From positions 1-45,940 of the forward strand of contig JAHCAN010000021.1 in NCBI GenBank assembly GCA_019634915.1: 45,940 nucleotides of DNA. Reading direction: 5' to 3'. Source of the DNA: Steroidobacteraceae bacterium (GTDB lineage Bacteria > Pseudomonadota > Gammaproteobacteria > Steroidobacterales > Steroidobacteraceae). Below the pieces are notes generated by a model, which had not been told where the DNA came from, ran no database searches, and saw only the letters and a program-made list of their open reading frames with translations. Position 1 is the stretch's first letter. Every line of letters starts with the position of its first letter. A program made the position numbers and the translations under genes. Positions 27,089 through 35,184 of the stretch are shown piece by piece.

Positions 27089-28305
27089 CACGTGCGCGGC
27101 GGCCAGGGCACGACGCCGCGCGGCCGCGCCGCGAGGAAGCGCGCGAGCAGGCGGTAGGTGTCGACGTCGAATCCTTCGTCGCCACCGGCGGCCGGTTCCA
27201 GCGCCGGCGGCGGCCCGTCGCCGGTCTCGTCACGCCTGACGGTGCCGAGATAACGCCAGCCGTCGATCACGTGCCACTGCTCGCGACCGCCGAATGCGCG
27301 CTCGTCGATCGCGACGGCGCCATCGAACGGCCAGGGCTTCAGACGCTGCGCCGCGAACGCGAGCTTGCTGCGCGCAAGGTGGTGCGCCGGCGTCTCGGCG
27401 CCGACGCAGGCCCCGTGGCAGCGCTGCAGCTGATAGGCGATGCAGGAGCCCTCGCCGCTCTCGAGACCGAGCACGCGCGCGCACAGCCCGTGCTCGCGGG
27501 CGAGCTGTTCGAGCGCGCGGCGCGCCTCGCGCTCACTGCGATAGAGCCCGAAGCAGTCGCCGTCGGGCCAGCCGTCCGCGAGCGAGATGAGCTGCGGCGT
27601 CGCGGACTCATCACCGAACTGCCAGCTGAGCGCCTCCTCGCCGGCGGCGCGCCGCCGCCGTCCTTCGGCCGCGCCGGGCTCGCGCACGCCCTGGGCTCCG
27701 AGCAGCAGCGCACCGAGTGTCGGCGGCAGCCGCGGAGGCAACTGCGCGCGGCGCGTCACCGCGGCGAGCGCCGCTTCGAGTTCCCCGGGCGGCCAGTTCG
27801 CGCGCAGCAGCCGCCAGAACTGCCACAGCGCCATCGCATCCGGCAGCGCGCGGTGGCGCGCCGCGCAAGGCAAATCGTGATGAGCGATCAGCGCATCGAG
27901 ATTGTGGCGCGGCATCTGCGGATAGAAGCGCCGTGAGAGCTTGACCGTGCAGGCGACGCGCGCATCGAACAGCCGCCCCGCGCGCTGCAGCTCGTTGCGC
28001 ACGAAGCCGTAGTCGAAGCGCGCGTTGTGGGCGACGAACAGGCGCCCCTCGAGGCGCATCGCGAGCTCGCCGCCGATCGCACGGAACGGCGGCGCATCGC
28101 CGAGCGCCGCCGGATCGATGCCGGTCAGGCGCTGGATCGCGGGCGGCAGGCGCGTGCCGGGATCGACGAGCGTGGTCCACGACTCCTCGATCGCCTCGCC
28201 GCGCGCCAGCACGACGCCGATCTCGATGATGCGGTGGTACAGCGGATGCCCGCCGGTCGTCTCGACGTCGACGAACGCAAGCGGCGCGTCGAGCAATGCC
28301 GTCAC
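27088..28305 (-). CDS. DnaQ-like 3'-5' exonuclease fused to UvrC-like cysteine region, GIY-YIG part lost
   Basis: 405 residues from GTG 28305. The DEDDh exonuclease domain (about 8-165) has Asp13/Glu15 in FVDVETTGG, Asp98 in HNARFDYGF, and His151/Asp156 in HRALPDA. Related longer proteins continue with a GIY-YIG nuclease domain; here the segment jumps from about residue 192 to LGALLLGAQGVREP (198-210), which resembles the end of that domain, so its catalytic core is absent. The following UvrC/Cho-like region keeps Cys275, Cys288, Cys296 and Cys300, spaced like the four UvrC Fe-S cysteines. It overlaps the ALDH stop (GTGA) and the rlmKL start, so it may be carried on the ALDH transcript. Probable nucleic-acid processing enzyme. 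Confidence 0.85.
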   Translation of the reverse strand: MTALLDAPLAFVDVETTGGHPLYHRIIEIGVVLARGEAIEESWTTLVDPGTRLPPAIQRLTGIDPAALGDAPPFRAIGGELAMRLEGRLFVAHNARFDYGFVRNELQRAGRLFDARVACTVKLSRRFYPQMPRHNLDALIAHHDLPCAARHRALPDAMALWQFWRLLRANWPPGELEAALAAVTRRAQLPPRLPPTLGALLLGAQGVREPGAAEGRRRRAAGEEALSWQFGDESATPQLISLADGWPDGDCFGLYRSEREARRALEQLAREHGLCARVLGLESGEGSCIAYQLQRCHGACVGAETPAHHLARSKLAFAAQRLKPWPFDGAVAIDERAFGGREQWHVIDGWRYLGTVRRDETGDGPPPALEPAAGGDEGFDVDTYRLLARFLAARPRGVVPWPPRT

Positions 28306-29801
28306 GTCAGGTCGAGCCAGGTCGTCTTCAGTTCGGTGTACTTGTCGAACGCGTGCAGCGACTTGTCGCGGCCGAAACCCGACTGGCGATAGCCGCCGAA
28401 CGGCACGGTGATGTCGTCGGCGTCATAGCAGTTCACGTACACGACGCCGGCCCGCAGCGCGCGCGCGACGCGGTGCGCGGTGCGCACGTCTCGGGTCCAG
28501 ACCGCGGCGGCGAGGCCGTACTCGACGTCGTTCGCGATCTCGACGGCCTCCTCGACCGTGTCGAAGGTGAGCGTCGCGAGCACCGGCCCGAAGATCTCCT
28601 CGCGCGCGATGCGCATGCCGCGCTCGACGCCGTCGAACACGGTCGGCTCGACGAACCAGCCGCCGCTCGACTCGCGCGCACGGCTGCCGCCGAAGGCGAG
28701 CTTCGCGCCCTCGTCGCGGCCCGCGTCGATGTAGCCGAGCACGCGCCGCAGCTGCGTCTCGTCGACGATCGCGCCGAGCTTCGTCGCCGGGTCGAGCGGA
28801 TCGCCCGGCTGCATCGTGCGGCCGATGGCCTGTACCTTCTCGAGCACCGCGTCGCGCGCGGCGCGCTGCACGAGCAGCCGCGAACCGGCCGAGCACATCT
28901 CGCCCTGGTTGTAGAAGATCGCATAGGCCGCAGCGGTCGCCGCGCGCTCGAGGTCCGGGTAGTCGGCGAGCACGATGTTCGGCGATTTGCCGCCGCACTC
29001 GAGCGATACGCGCTTCAGGTTCGATTGCGCGGCGTACTGCATCACGAGCTTGCCGGTCGCGGTCGAGCCGGTGAACGCGATCGCATCGACACCCATCGAT
29101 AGCGCGAGCGCCTTGCCGGCGGTATGGCCGAACCCCGGCACCACGTTGAACACACCCGGCGGCAGGCCCGCCTCGACGGCGAGCTGCGCGACGCGGATTG
29201 CCGTCAGCGGCGATTTCTCGGACGGCTTCAGCACCAGCGAATTGCCCGCGGCGAGCACCGGGCCGATCTTCCAGGCCGCCATGATCAGCGGGAAATTCCA
29301 CGGCACGATCGCGCCGACGACGCCGACCGGCTCGCGGGTGATCAGCGCGAGCGCATCGGGGCCGGTGGGCGCGACCTCGTCGTAGATCTTGTCGATCGCC
29401 TCGGCATACCACTGGATGCAGCGCGCCGCGGCCGGAATGTCCACCTTCAGGCTGTCGGTGATCGGCTTGCCGACGTCGAGCGTCTCGAGCAGCGCCAGTT
29501 CCTCGCGATGCTCGAGGATCAGCTGCGCGAACTTCGCCAGCACCTTCTTGCGGTGCCCGGGCCTCGTCGCCGACCACACGCCCTTGCGGAACGCCGCGCG
29601 CGCACCGGCCACCGCGCGTTCGATGTCGGCCGCGTCGCCCGCGGCGACGCGGCCGAGCAGCTGGCCGGTCGCCGGGTTCAGGCTGTCGAAGCGCGCGCCG
29701 GACAGCGCCTCGACATGGGCGCCGTCGATGAACGCGCGGGTTTCGGGCCGCAGGCTCGCGGCGCGCTGCTGCCAGTCGATCGGGGGTTTGGCTGCGGACA
29801 T
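28302..29801 (-). CDS. puuC: Gamma-glutamyl-gamma-aminobutyraldehyde dehydrogenase (PuuC-type ALDH)
   Basis: NAD(P)-dependent aldehyde dehydrogenase of 499 residues (E. coli PuuC 495). Catalytic Cys303 in NQGEMCSAGSR, general base Glu268 in SLECGGKSPN, and Asn169 in VPWNFPL. The N-terminal DWQQRAASLRPETRAFIDG is typical of PuuC. It oxidises the aldehyde made by the PuuB-type oxidase. ATG 29801 has GAGG 5 nt upstream and is 7 nt after the regulator gene, so the regulator and enzyme are co-transcribed. Other omega-amino aldehydes may be substrates. Confidence 0.93.
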   Translation of the reverse strand: MSAAKPPIDWQQRAASLRPETRAFIDGAHVEALSGARFDSLNPATGQLLGRVAAGDAADIERAVAGARAAFRKGVWSATRPGHRKKVLAKFAQLILEHREELALLETLDVGKPITDSLKVDIPAAARCIQWYAEAIDKIYDEVAPTGPDALALITREPVGVVGAIVPWNFPLIMAAWKIGPVLAAGNSLVLKPSEKSPLTAIRVAQLAVEAGLPPGVFNVVPGFGHTAGKALALSMGVDAIAFTGSTATGKLVMQYAAQSNLKRVSLECGGKSPNIVLADYPDLERAATAAAYAIFYNQGEMCSAGSRLLVQRAARDAVLEKVQAIGRTMQPGDPLDPATKLGAIVDETQLRRVLGYIDAGRDEGAKLAFGGSRARESSGGWFVEPTVFDGVERGMRIAREEIFGPVLATLTFDTVEEAVEIANDVEYGLAAAVWTRDVRTAHRVARALRAGVVYVNCYDADDITVPFGGYRQSGFGRDKSLHAFDKYTELKTTWLDLT

Positions 29802-29808
29802 GACGACC

Positions 29809-30357
29809 TCAGAACGTGGGTGGCGCACTCGCGCTGATGATCTCACAGGGCTCGCGACCGACGTTGCGGAAGCGGTGCGGGATCGTGCTCGAGAAATAAT
29901 AGGCCTCGCCGGGCCCGAGGACACGGCTGCCGGCGCCGACGGTGAGCTCGATGCGCCCGCGGACCACGACGCCGCCCTCCTCGCCGCGGTGCGTGAGCGC
30001 ATCGTCGCCGGTTGCCGCGCCCGGCGCGTAGCGCTCGTGCAGGATCGAGAGCTGGCGCGCCGCGCGCTGCGCGGCAACCAGTCGCAGCGAGACGTCGCCG
30101 CTGCCGATCTCGACCAGCTCGTCGTCGCCGTAGAAGACCTGCGGCGCCGCCTCGATGTCGAGCGTGAAGAACTCGGCCAGCGACATCGGCACGCCGTCGA
30201 GCACTTTCTTCAGCGAGCCGACCGAGGGGCTGACGCGATTCTGCTCGATCAGCGAAATGAGGCCGTTGGTCACGCCGGCGCGGCGCGCGAGTTCGCGCTG
30301 CGAGAGGCCGTAAATGGCGCGCACGCCGCGCAGCCGGGCGCCGACATCGATGCTCAT
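29809..30357 (-). CDS. puuR: Xre/cupin transcriptional regulator (PuuR type)
   Basis: 182 residues: helix-turn-helix at about 18-37 (LSQRELARRAGVTNGLISLI) followed by a linker and a cupin domain (about 105-178, with HRGEEGGVVVRG and PGEAYYFSSTIPHRF). E. coli PuuR has the same layout and 185 residues and represses the puu genes until putrescine binds. The gene heads a unit with puuC and is divergent from the omega-aminotransferase, with an 88-bp shared control region. Open frame upstream of 30357 is non-coding. Confidence 0.88.
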   Translation of the reverse strand: MSIDVGARLRGVRAIYGLSQRELARRAGVTNGLISLIEQNRVSPSVGSLKKVLDGVPMSLAEFFTLDIEAAPQVFYGDDELVEIGSGDVSLRLVAAQRAARQLSILHERYAPGAATGDDALTHRGEEGGVVVRGRIELTVGAGSRVLGPGEAYYFSSTIPHRFRNVGREPCEIISASAPPTF

Positions 30358-30368
30358 GGGTCCCGCCT

Positions 30369-30397
30369 GTTTAGCATCATGGACAACAGGGACCAAA
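30369..30397 (-). promoter_or_regulatory. Candidate promoter and operator region of puuR-puuC
   Basis: On the minus strand TTGGTC, a 17-bp spacer and TAAACA stand 11-40 bp before the puuR ATG. The same bases on the plus strand contain GGACAACAGGGACCAA, a loose repeat of GGACAA/GGACCA that could be a regulator site. The hexamers are weak, and the E. coli PuuR box is not recognisable. Confidence 0.3.
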
Positions 30398-30432
30398 TCT
30401 CGGCCCATGTCGCGATGTGTGTCAACTTTCCT

Positions 30433-30445
30433 TATCATCGTGGCC
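30433..30445 (+). promoter_or_regulatory. TANNNT hexamer 7 nt before the omega-aminotransferase ATG
   Basis: TATCAT (30433-30438) lies 7 nt before the ATG at 30446, and no Shine-Dalgarno is present. As a -10 element it would start transcription at or near the ATG, giving a leaderless mRNA. No clear -35 is visible. Confidence 0.4.
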
Positions 30446-31750
30446 ATGAGCGCCCAACCCGATCTCGATGCCCTGTGGATGCCGTTCACGGCCAACCGCC
30501 AGTTCAAGCAGGCCCCGCGGCTGCTCGCGCGCGCCAAAGGCATGGAGTATTTCACCGCCGATGGCCGGCGCGTGCTCGACGGCGCCGCGGGCCTCTGGTG
30601 CGTCAACGCCGGCCATGGCCGCGAGGAGATCGCCGCCGCCGTCGCACGCCAGCTCGAGACGCTGGATTACGCGCCGCCGTTCCAGATGGGCCACGGCCCC
30701 GGCTTCGAACTCGCGACACGGCTCGCCGCGATCTGCCCGCCGGGCCTCGACCGGATCTTCTTCACGAACTCGGGCTCGGAGTCGGTCGACACGGCGCTCA
30801 AGATCGCGCTCGCCTACCACCGCCTGCGCGGCGAGGGCACGCGCACGCGCCTGATCGGCCGCGAGCGCGGCTACCACGGCGTCGGCTTCGGCGGCATCAC
30901 GGTCGGCGGCATCGTCGCCAACCGCCGGACCTGGTCCGCGAACCTGATCCCCGGCGCCGATCACCTGCCGCACACGCATGACCTCGCGCGCAATGCCTGG
31001 TCGCGCGGCCAGCCGGCGCACGGCGCCGAACTCGCGGACGATCTCGAGCGGCTGATCGCGCTGCACGACGCATCGACGATCGCCGCGGTGATCGTCGAGC
31101 CGGTCGCGGGCTCGACCGGCGTGCTGCTGCCGCCGAAGGGCTATCTGGAGCGGCTGCGCGCGATCTGCGACGCGCACGGCATCCTGCTGATCTTCGATGA
31201 GGTGATCACCGGCTTCGGCCGCACCGGCGCGCCGTTCGCGTCACAGGAATTCGGCGTGACGCCCGACCTGATCACGATGGCGAAGGGCCTGACCAACGGC
31301 TGCGTGCCGATGGGCGCGGTCGCGGTGAAGCAGGCGATCCACGATGCCTTCATGCAGGGACCGCCGGGCGTGATCGAGCTGTTCCACGGCTACACCTATT
31401 CGGCACATCCGGTCGCCTGCGCGGCCGGCCTCGCGACGCTCGATATCTACCGGCGCGAAGGCCTGCTCACTCGCGCGAAGGAACTGTCGAAGCGCTGGGA
31501 GGATGCGGTGCACGGCCTGCGCGGCCGGCCGCATGTGATCGACACGCGCAACTACGGGCTGATCGCCGGCATCGAATTCGAGCCGATCCCCGGCAAGCCG
31601 GGGGCGCGGGCTTTCGATATCTTCCTGAAATGCTTCGAGCGCGGCCTGCTGGTGCGCACGACCGGCGACATCCTGGCGCTGTCGCCACCGCTGATCATCG
31701 AGCCGCGGCACATCGACGAAATGTTCGGCATCCTCGCCGACGTGCTCTGA
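30446..31750 (+). CDS. Omega-amino acid:pyruvate aminotransferase (class III)
   Basis: 434-residue PLP enzyme. PLP lysine is Lys280 in MAKGLTNGCVPMG, Asp251 is in LLIFDEVITGFGRTG, and FFTNSGSESVDTALK (105-119) binds the phosphate. The N-terminal LDALWMPFTANRQFKQAPRL is diagnostic for the beta-alanine/omega-amino acid:pyruvate group. Being divergent from puuR-puuC, it probably transaminates GABA or a related omega-amino acid to finish putrescine breakdown, in place of PuuE. ATG 30446 is used; the open frame upstream (to 30314) overlaps puuR. Substrate is inferred. Confidence 0.9.
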   Translation: MSAQPDLDALWMPFTANRQFKQAPRLLARAKGMEYFTADGRRVLDGAAGLWCVNAGHGREEIAAAVARQLETLDYAPPFQMGHGPGFELATRLAAICPPGLDRIFFTNSGSESVDTALKIALAYHRLRGEGTRTRLIGRERGYHGVGFGGITVGGIVANRRTWSANLIPGADHLPHTHDLARNAWSRGQPAHGAELADDLERLIALHDASTIAAVIVEPVAGSTGVLLPPKGYLERLRAICDAHGILLIFDEVITGFGRTGAPFASQEFGVTPDLITMAKGLTNGCVPMGAVAVKQAIHDAFMQGPPGVIELFHGYTYSAHPVACAAGLATLDIYRREGLLTRAKELSKRWEDAVHGLRGRPHVIDTRNYGLIAGIEFEPIPGKPGARAFDIFLKCFERGLLVRTTGDILALSPPLIIEPRHIDEMFGILADVL

Positions 31751-31754
31751 GCCT

Positions 31755-31814
31755 GCGCCGGGCATCCGCCCGGTGCAGCGCGCGAAAGGTGCCGGGTCGC
31801 GACGACCCGGCGCC
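31755..31814. terminator. Tandem hairpins between convergent genes
   Basis: Two stem-loops fill the 70-bp gap between the aminotransferase stop (31750) and the porin stop (31821). The first has a 9-bp stem, 31755-31763 with 31768-31776 and loop ATCC; the second a 12-bp stem, 31788-31799 with 31803-31814 and loop CGA. Each contains one G-T pairing. Position suggests a bidirectional terminator; T tracts are short. Confidence 0.6.
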
Positions 31815-31820
31815 GGTTCC

Positions 31821-32537
31821 TCACTTGCCCCAGGGCAGCGTGGTGCTCACCGAGAACAGCACCCGGCCTTCGTTGTTGAACACGTCGTCGGTGATCTTGT
31901 CCTCACCGCTGTTGTCCGTGCCCGTGAACTTCAGCTCGAGCGTGAACTGGCCGACGTTGACGCCGACCGCCGCGCTGTAGTCGAGGTACTCGAAGCCGTC
32001 GAACGCGTCGCCGTAGTTGTAGCCGGCGTGCAGCGCCAGGTAGAAGTTCTGCGGCAGCTCGAACGTGTAGTTCGCCTCGGTGTAGAGCGCATCGTTCGAA
32101 CCGTCGTATTCGATCGCATACCACTGCTTGAGCTCGAGGCCCTTGTAGTTGATGCCGGCCCACAGCTCCGGATAGGCGTCGATCTTCACCTTGGTCGCCG
32201 AGTTGCTCGAACCGGGATAGGTGTACCAGACGACGCCGGCCGTCCAGCCCGTATCGTCGTTGATCGTCCCGTCGTAGCCCGCGTACAGATCGACTTCGAG
32301 CGAGCCGTCGACGTCGCTGCCGTAGTCGATGTTGCTCGCCCACGCACCCACGTAGAAGCCCGTTTCGCCGAAGGCGTAGTCGAGGCTCGCCTGCAGCGCC
32401 GGATCCTTCGCGCTCAGCGACACGCCGCGAAAGTCGTAATCCGAGGTCGCCGTGACCGTGGAGCTGAACTGTGCTTGTGCCGCGCCCGCAACACCCAGCA
32501 GCCCGACGAGCAGGATGGTTCTCTTGAGGCGATTCAT
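31821..32537 (-). CDS. TorF-family putative porin
   Basis: 238-residue outer-membrane barrel with a signal peptide (MNRLKRTILLVGLLGVAGAA, cut after AQA). The mature protein begins with SSTVTATSDYDFRGVSLSAK, the recognisable start of the TorF/Gcw_chp porin group, and ends in a strand with SVSTTLPWGK. Many Tyr, Trp, Asn and Asp residues alternate in short strands. ATG 32537 has GGAGG 5 nt upstream. Substrate unknown; related genes often sit beside transporters for small organic compounds. Confidence 0.85.
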   Translation of the reverse strand: MNRLKRTILLVGLLGVAGAAQAQFSSTVTATSDYDFRGVSLSAKDPALQASLDYAFGETGFYVGAWASNIDYGSDVDGSLEVDLYAGYDGTINDDTGWTAGVVWYTYPGSSNSATKVKIDAYPELWAGINYKGLELKQWYAIEYDGSNDALYTEANYTFELPQNFYLALHAGYNYGDAFDGFEYLDYSAAVGVNVGQFTLELKFTGTDNSGEDKITDDVFNNEGRVLFSVSTTLPWGK

Positions 32538-32622
32538 GAGTCCTCCGTTGATGTGAGATGCACCCACCCGCTCAAGCAACCCTCGTGCCAGCGAAAGTGG
32601 GTCATAGACCCGTGCGCGGCGG

Positions 32623-32628
32623 ATTATA
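32623..32628 (-). promoter_or_regulatory. Perfect -10 hexamer upstream of the porin gene
   Basis: ATTATA on the plus strand is TATAAT on the minus strand, about 86 bp before the porin ATG. The matching -35 (ATGCCT at 17 bp) is poor, so it would need an activator. It lies just past the cupin stop (32637), making the porin separately transcribable. Confidence 0.4.
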
Positions 32629-32636
32629 CGCACCAG

Positions 32637-32993
32637 TCAGGTGCCAGGCATGAATATCGCGTATATCTTGGTGCAATCCTCGAGCACGGCCCAGGTGCCG
32701 GAGTAGCCCGCCGGCACGACGAAGGCATCGCCCGGACCGAAGCTTTGCCGCACCCCCGACTCGCTGACGAGTTCGACCCTTCCCGCCGTCAGCACGCACA
32801 GCTCGCACTCGGTGTATCGCACACGCCACACTCCGCGCGTGCTCGACCAGTGGCCGGCGTGGAACGATTCGCCGGCATCCGAGTATGCGTTCCAGGCCTT
32901 CTGTACCGGATCGCCGGCGAGCAGCCGGTCGGCGGGCGGGCGCGAGCTCTCGCCCTCGCCGGCCATTACCACGGGAATGATTTCGGTGCTCAT
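32637..32993 (-). CDS. Small cupin-domain protein (DUF861-like)
   Basis: 118-residue single cupin. Core strands include GVWRVRYTECELCVLTAGRV and FGPGDAFVVPAGYSGTW, typical of the cupin-3 (DUF861) group, though the first metal motif is degenerate (no His-x-His) and the second lacks its usual histidine. ATG 32993 overlaps the methyltransferase stop by one base (TGATG), so the two are translated together. DUF861 cupins accompany many amine and ureide catabolic operons; no reaction can be assigned. Confidence 0.75.
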   Translation of the reverse strand: MSTEIIPVVMAGEGESSRPPADRLLAGDPVQKAWNAYSDAGESFHAGHWSSTRGVWRVRYTECELCVLTAGRVELVSESGVRQSFGPGDAFVVPAGYSGTWAVLEDCTKIYAIFMPGT

Positions 32994-34351
32994 CAGTAGT
33001 TCGCGCGCCGGGCGGCGTCCTCGTGCAGGCGAAGGAGAAAGGCACGGACGGCCGGGGCGGCGTCCGCGGGAGCCATCATGCGCTGCTCGACCAGCACGCC
33101 GGCGATGTCCGCGAGCGAGCGCCGGCCATCGATCAGCGACAGCAGGAAGGCATGGATGCGCGTCGCGGCCGCATGCGCCGCCAGCTCGGGCGGCAGCGGC
33201 ACCGGCAACGTGGCATCGAGCAGGTGCGGCGGCAGCAGGTCCGGCGCGGCAGGCTCGGTCGCGGCCGAGTGGCGGCGCGCGCACCAGGCGACCGTCGACT
33301 CGATGCGCGCATGGCGGCTCGCCGGCGAGCGCATGTACGGCAGTTCGGCCTCGCGCACGACGGGCGGCGCGAATCCGCACTGCTGCACGACCTGCAGCGC
33401 TTCCTCGAGACTCAGCTGCTCCGCACGCTGCGCGCTCGCGAAGGCGATCGAGCCGAGGTTCAGCCAGCGCCCACCGTCCGCGAGCAGCCCGTTGACGCGC
33501 GCGGCGAGCAGCGTGAACGGCGCCTCGACGATGTCGATGAACCATGGCGTGACGACCACGTCGAAAGTGCCCGGCTCGAACGGCGCATGCAGCGCGTCGC
33601 CGGCGATCAGGTGCAGGCGCTCGTCGGCGGGCGCGGGTGCGCGCAGCGTGCGCAGCCGCGCGTGATCGGCGATCCCGCGCGGTGCGATCGGGAACTCATA
33701 CAACTCGAGGCTGCGACCTGCGTACATCTCGCGCGCGACCGCGAGCAGCAGCGGGTTGATGTCCATCGCGAACGTGAGCGCGGGTTGCTGCGCGCGATGC
33801 AGGTCGTAGGCCAGCCGGCCCGCGCCGGCACCGAGCACCAGGACGCGCTCGCCGGCCAGCCCGGCATCGATCACCGAGGTGAGCAGCGCGAGCGAGGCCT
33901 GGTTCTCGTCGTCACCCCACGCCCAGTCGCGATGGATGTTGGCGTAATAATTCGTGAGCCCCTGGGAGCCGGGCAGCCGCGTGCGCAGCGCCTGCAGCGT
34001 ATCGTGCGATGCGACCGCCGTACCAGTCCCGAAAGGCTCCAGTAACCCTGCGAGCCGGTCGGCGTGATCGCGGTACGCCGCCTCGAGCAAGCCAAGACGT
34101 TCACGGGTCCGCGAAGAGACATCCGCGGTGATTGCTGCGCCACACGCGGCGGCCTCGCGCCGCAGCTCACCGAGCAGCAACGTGAGGCGTGCGCGCCACG
34201 CGGCCGTGGTGCCCCGGGGATCGGCAAACAGCCATGGCAGGCCGCCGGGCATCGGGTATCCGGCGCTGCATTGTTCGCAGACATGCCCGCCGTGCCCGGC
34301 GCGCAACCGGCCCCGTTGGCACTTCGGGCACCGCAATACAACTTTTAGCAC
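32993..34351 (-). CDS. Zinc-ribbon class I SAM methyltransferase, three-domain, substrate unknown
   Basis: 452 residues. A Trm112-like zinc ribbon at the N-terminus (Cys8, Cys11, Cys25, Cys28) is followed by a helical part (about 50-140), then a SAM methyltransferase core with motif I VLVLGAGAGRLAYDL and acidic motif FAMDINPLLL, then FDVVVTPWFIDIV. The segment NYYANIHRDWAWGDDENQ before motif I recalls N2227-like/carnosine N-methyltransferases. A C-terminal helical domain (about 395-450, IHAFLLSLIDGRRSLADIAG) looks like a PqqD or winged-helix fold. Start is GTG 34351 with AGGAG 8 nt upstream. It is divergent from a GntR regulator and coupled to a cupin. The substrate is not recognisable. Confidence 0.7.
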   Translation of the reverse strand: MLKVVLRCPKCQRGRLRAGHGGHVCEQCSAGYPMPGGLPWLFADPRGTTAAWRARLTLLLGELRREAAACGAAITADVSSRTRERLGLLEAAYRDHADRLAGLLEPFGTGTAVASHDTLQALRTRLPGSQGLTNYYANIHRDWAWGDDENQASLALLTSVIDAGLAGERVLVLGAGAGRLAYDLHRAQQPALTFAMDINPLLLAVAREMYAGRSLELYEFPIAPRGIADHARLRTLRAPAPADERLHLIAGDALHAPFEPGTFDVVVTPWFIDIVEAPFTLLAARVNGLLADGGRWLNLGSIAFASAQRAEQLSLEEALQVVQQCGFAPPVVREAELPYMRSPASRHARIESTVAWCARRHSAATEPAAPDLLPPHLLDATLPVPLPPELAAHAAATRIHAFLLSLIDGRRSLADIAGVLVEQRMMAPADAAPAVRAFLLRLHEDAARRANY

Positions 34352-34371
34352 ACAAGCTGCTCCTGTTCGGG

Positions 34372-34385
34372 TACGCTATCGTGCC
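34372..34385 (+). promoter_or_regulatory. TANNNT hexamer 8 nt before the GntR-regulator ATG
   Basis: TACGCT (34372-34377) followed by 8 nt and ATG, without Shine-Dalgarno. The 34-bp divergent gap between the methyltransferase GTG and this ATG leaves no room for a conventional leader. It fits a leaderless transcript. Confidence 0.4.
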
Positions 34386-35174
34386 ATGGCAAGACGACGG
34401 GGGCGCCCCAAAGCGAACGGGCTGGCGTTACATCACCGCCTGTACATGATGCTGCACCAGCAGCTGACAGACGGCACGATAGCGCCGGGGGCCGCACTGC
34501 CCAGCGAGCCCGACCTCGCCCGCTCGACCAATCTGTCGCGCACCACGGTGCGGCGCGCGCTCGCCCGCCTCGCCGAGGAGGGCATGATCGAGCGCCGCCA
34601 CGGCAGCGGCACCTATGCCACGGTCCAGGGCGCGGCGCGCGCCACGGCCTCGGCGACCGTCGACTACCGCGGGCTGCTGAAGGATCTGCGCACGATGGCG
34701 CAGAGCACCAAGGCCCGCCTGCTGCAGTATGCGGTGATCTCGACGCCGCCACGGATCCTCGCCGCGAGCCCCGAGCTCGGGGCGCGCGTGCTGTTCATGC
34801 AGCGCACTCGCATCTACCGCGGCAAGCCGTTCGTCGTCATCAGCCATTACGTGCCCGAGCGGCTCGCGAAGCGACTGCCGAAGTCGCGCCTGCGCTCGAT
34901 CCCGACGGTGCTGCTGTTCGAGAAGATCGGCCTGATCCCGTCGATCGGCGACCAGGAAATCACCGCGATCGCCGCCGACCACATCTTCTCGCGCGAGCTG
35001 TCGGTGAACATCGGTGCACCGCTGCTCGCGATCCGCCGCTCGGTGCGCGACCGCCACGGCACGCTGCTCGAATACCACGAGGCGTTCTACGACCCGGAGC
35101 TGTACACGGTGCAGATGCAGGTGCATCGCGAGCGGGTCGGCAAACGGGGCATGCGCTGGCGCCCCACCCGCTAG
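34386..35174 (+). CDS. GntR/HutC-family transcriptional regulator with UTRA domain
   Basis: 262 residues. A winged helix-turn-helix at about 15-82 (ALPSEPDLARSTNLSRTTVR, then RLAEEGMIERRHGSGTYA) and a UTRA effector domain at about 95-250, ending in YHEAFYDPELYTVQMQVHRE. An N-terminal basic patch, ARRRGRPKANG, may be an AT-hook-like DNA contact. ATG 34386 is used; the open frame reaches back to 34128 through the divergent methyltransferase. It is followed after 10 bp by a PLP decarboxylase, probably its target, and probably also controls the divergent methyltransferase-cupin pair. Confidence 0.9.
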   Translation: MARRRGRPKANGLALHHRLYMMLHQQLTDGTIAPGAALPSEPDLARSTNLSRTTVRRALARLAEEGMIERRHGSGTYATVQGAARATASATVDYRGLLKDLRTMAQSTKARLLQYAVISTPPRILAASPELGARVLFMQRTRIYRGKPFVVISHYVPERLAKRLPKSRLRSIPTVLLFEKIGLIPSIGDQEITAIAADHIFSRELSVNIGAPLLAIRRSVRDRHGTLLEYHEAFYDPELYTVQMQVHRERVGKRGMRWRPTR

Positions 35175-35184
35175 ACTCACCGCG

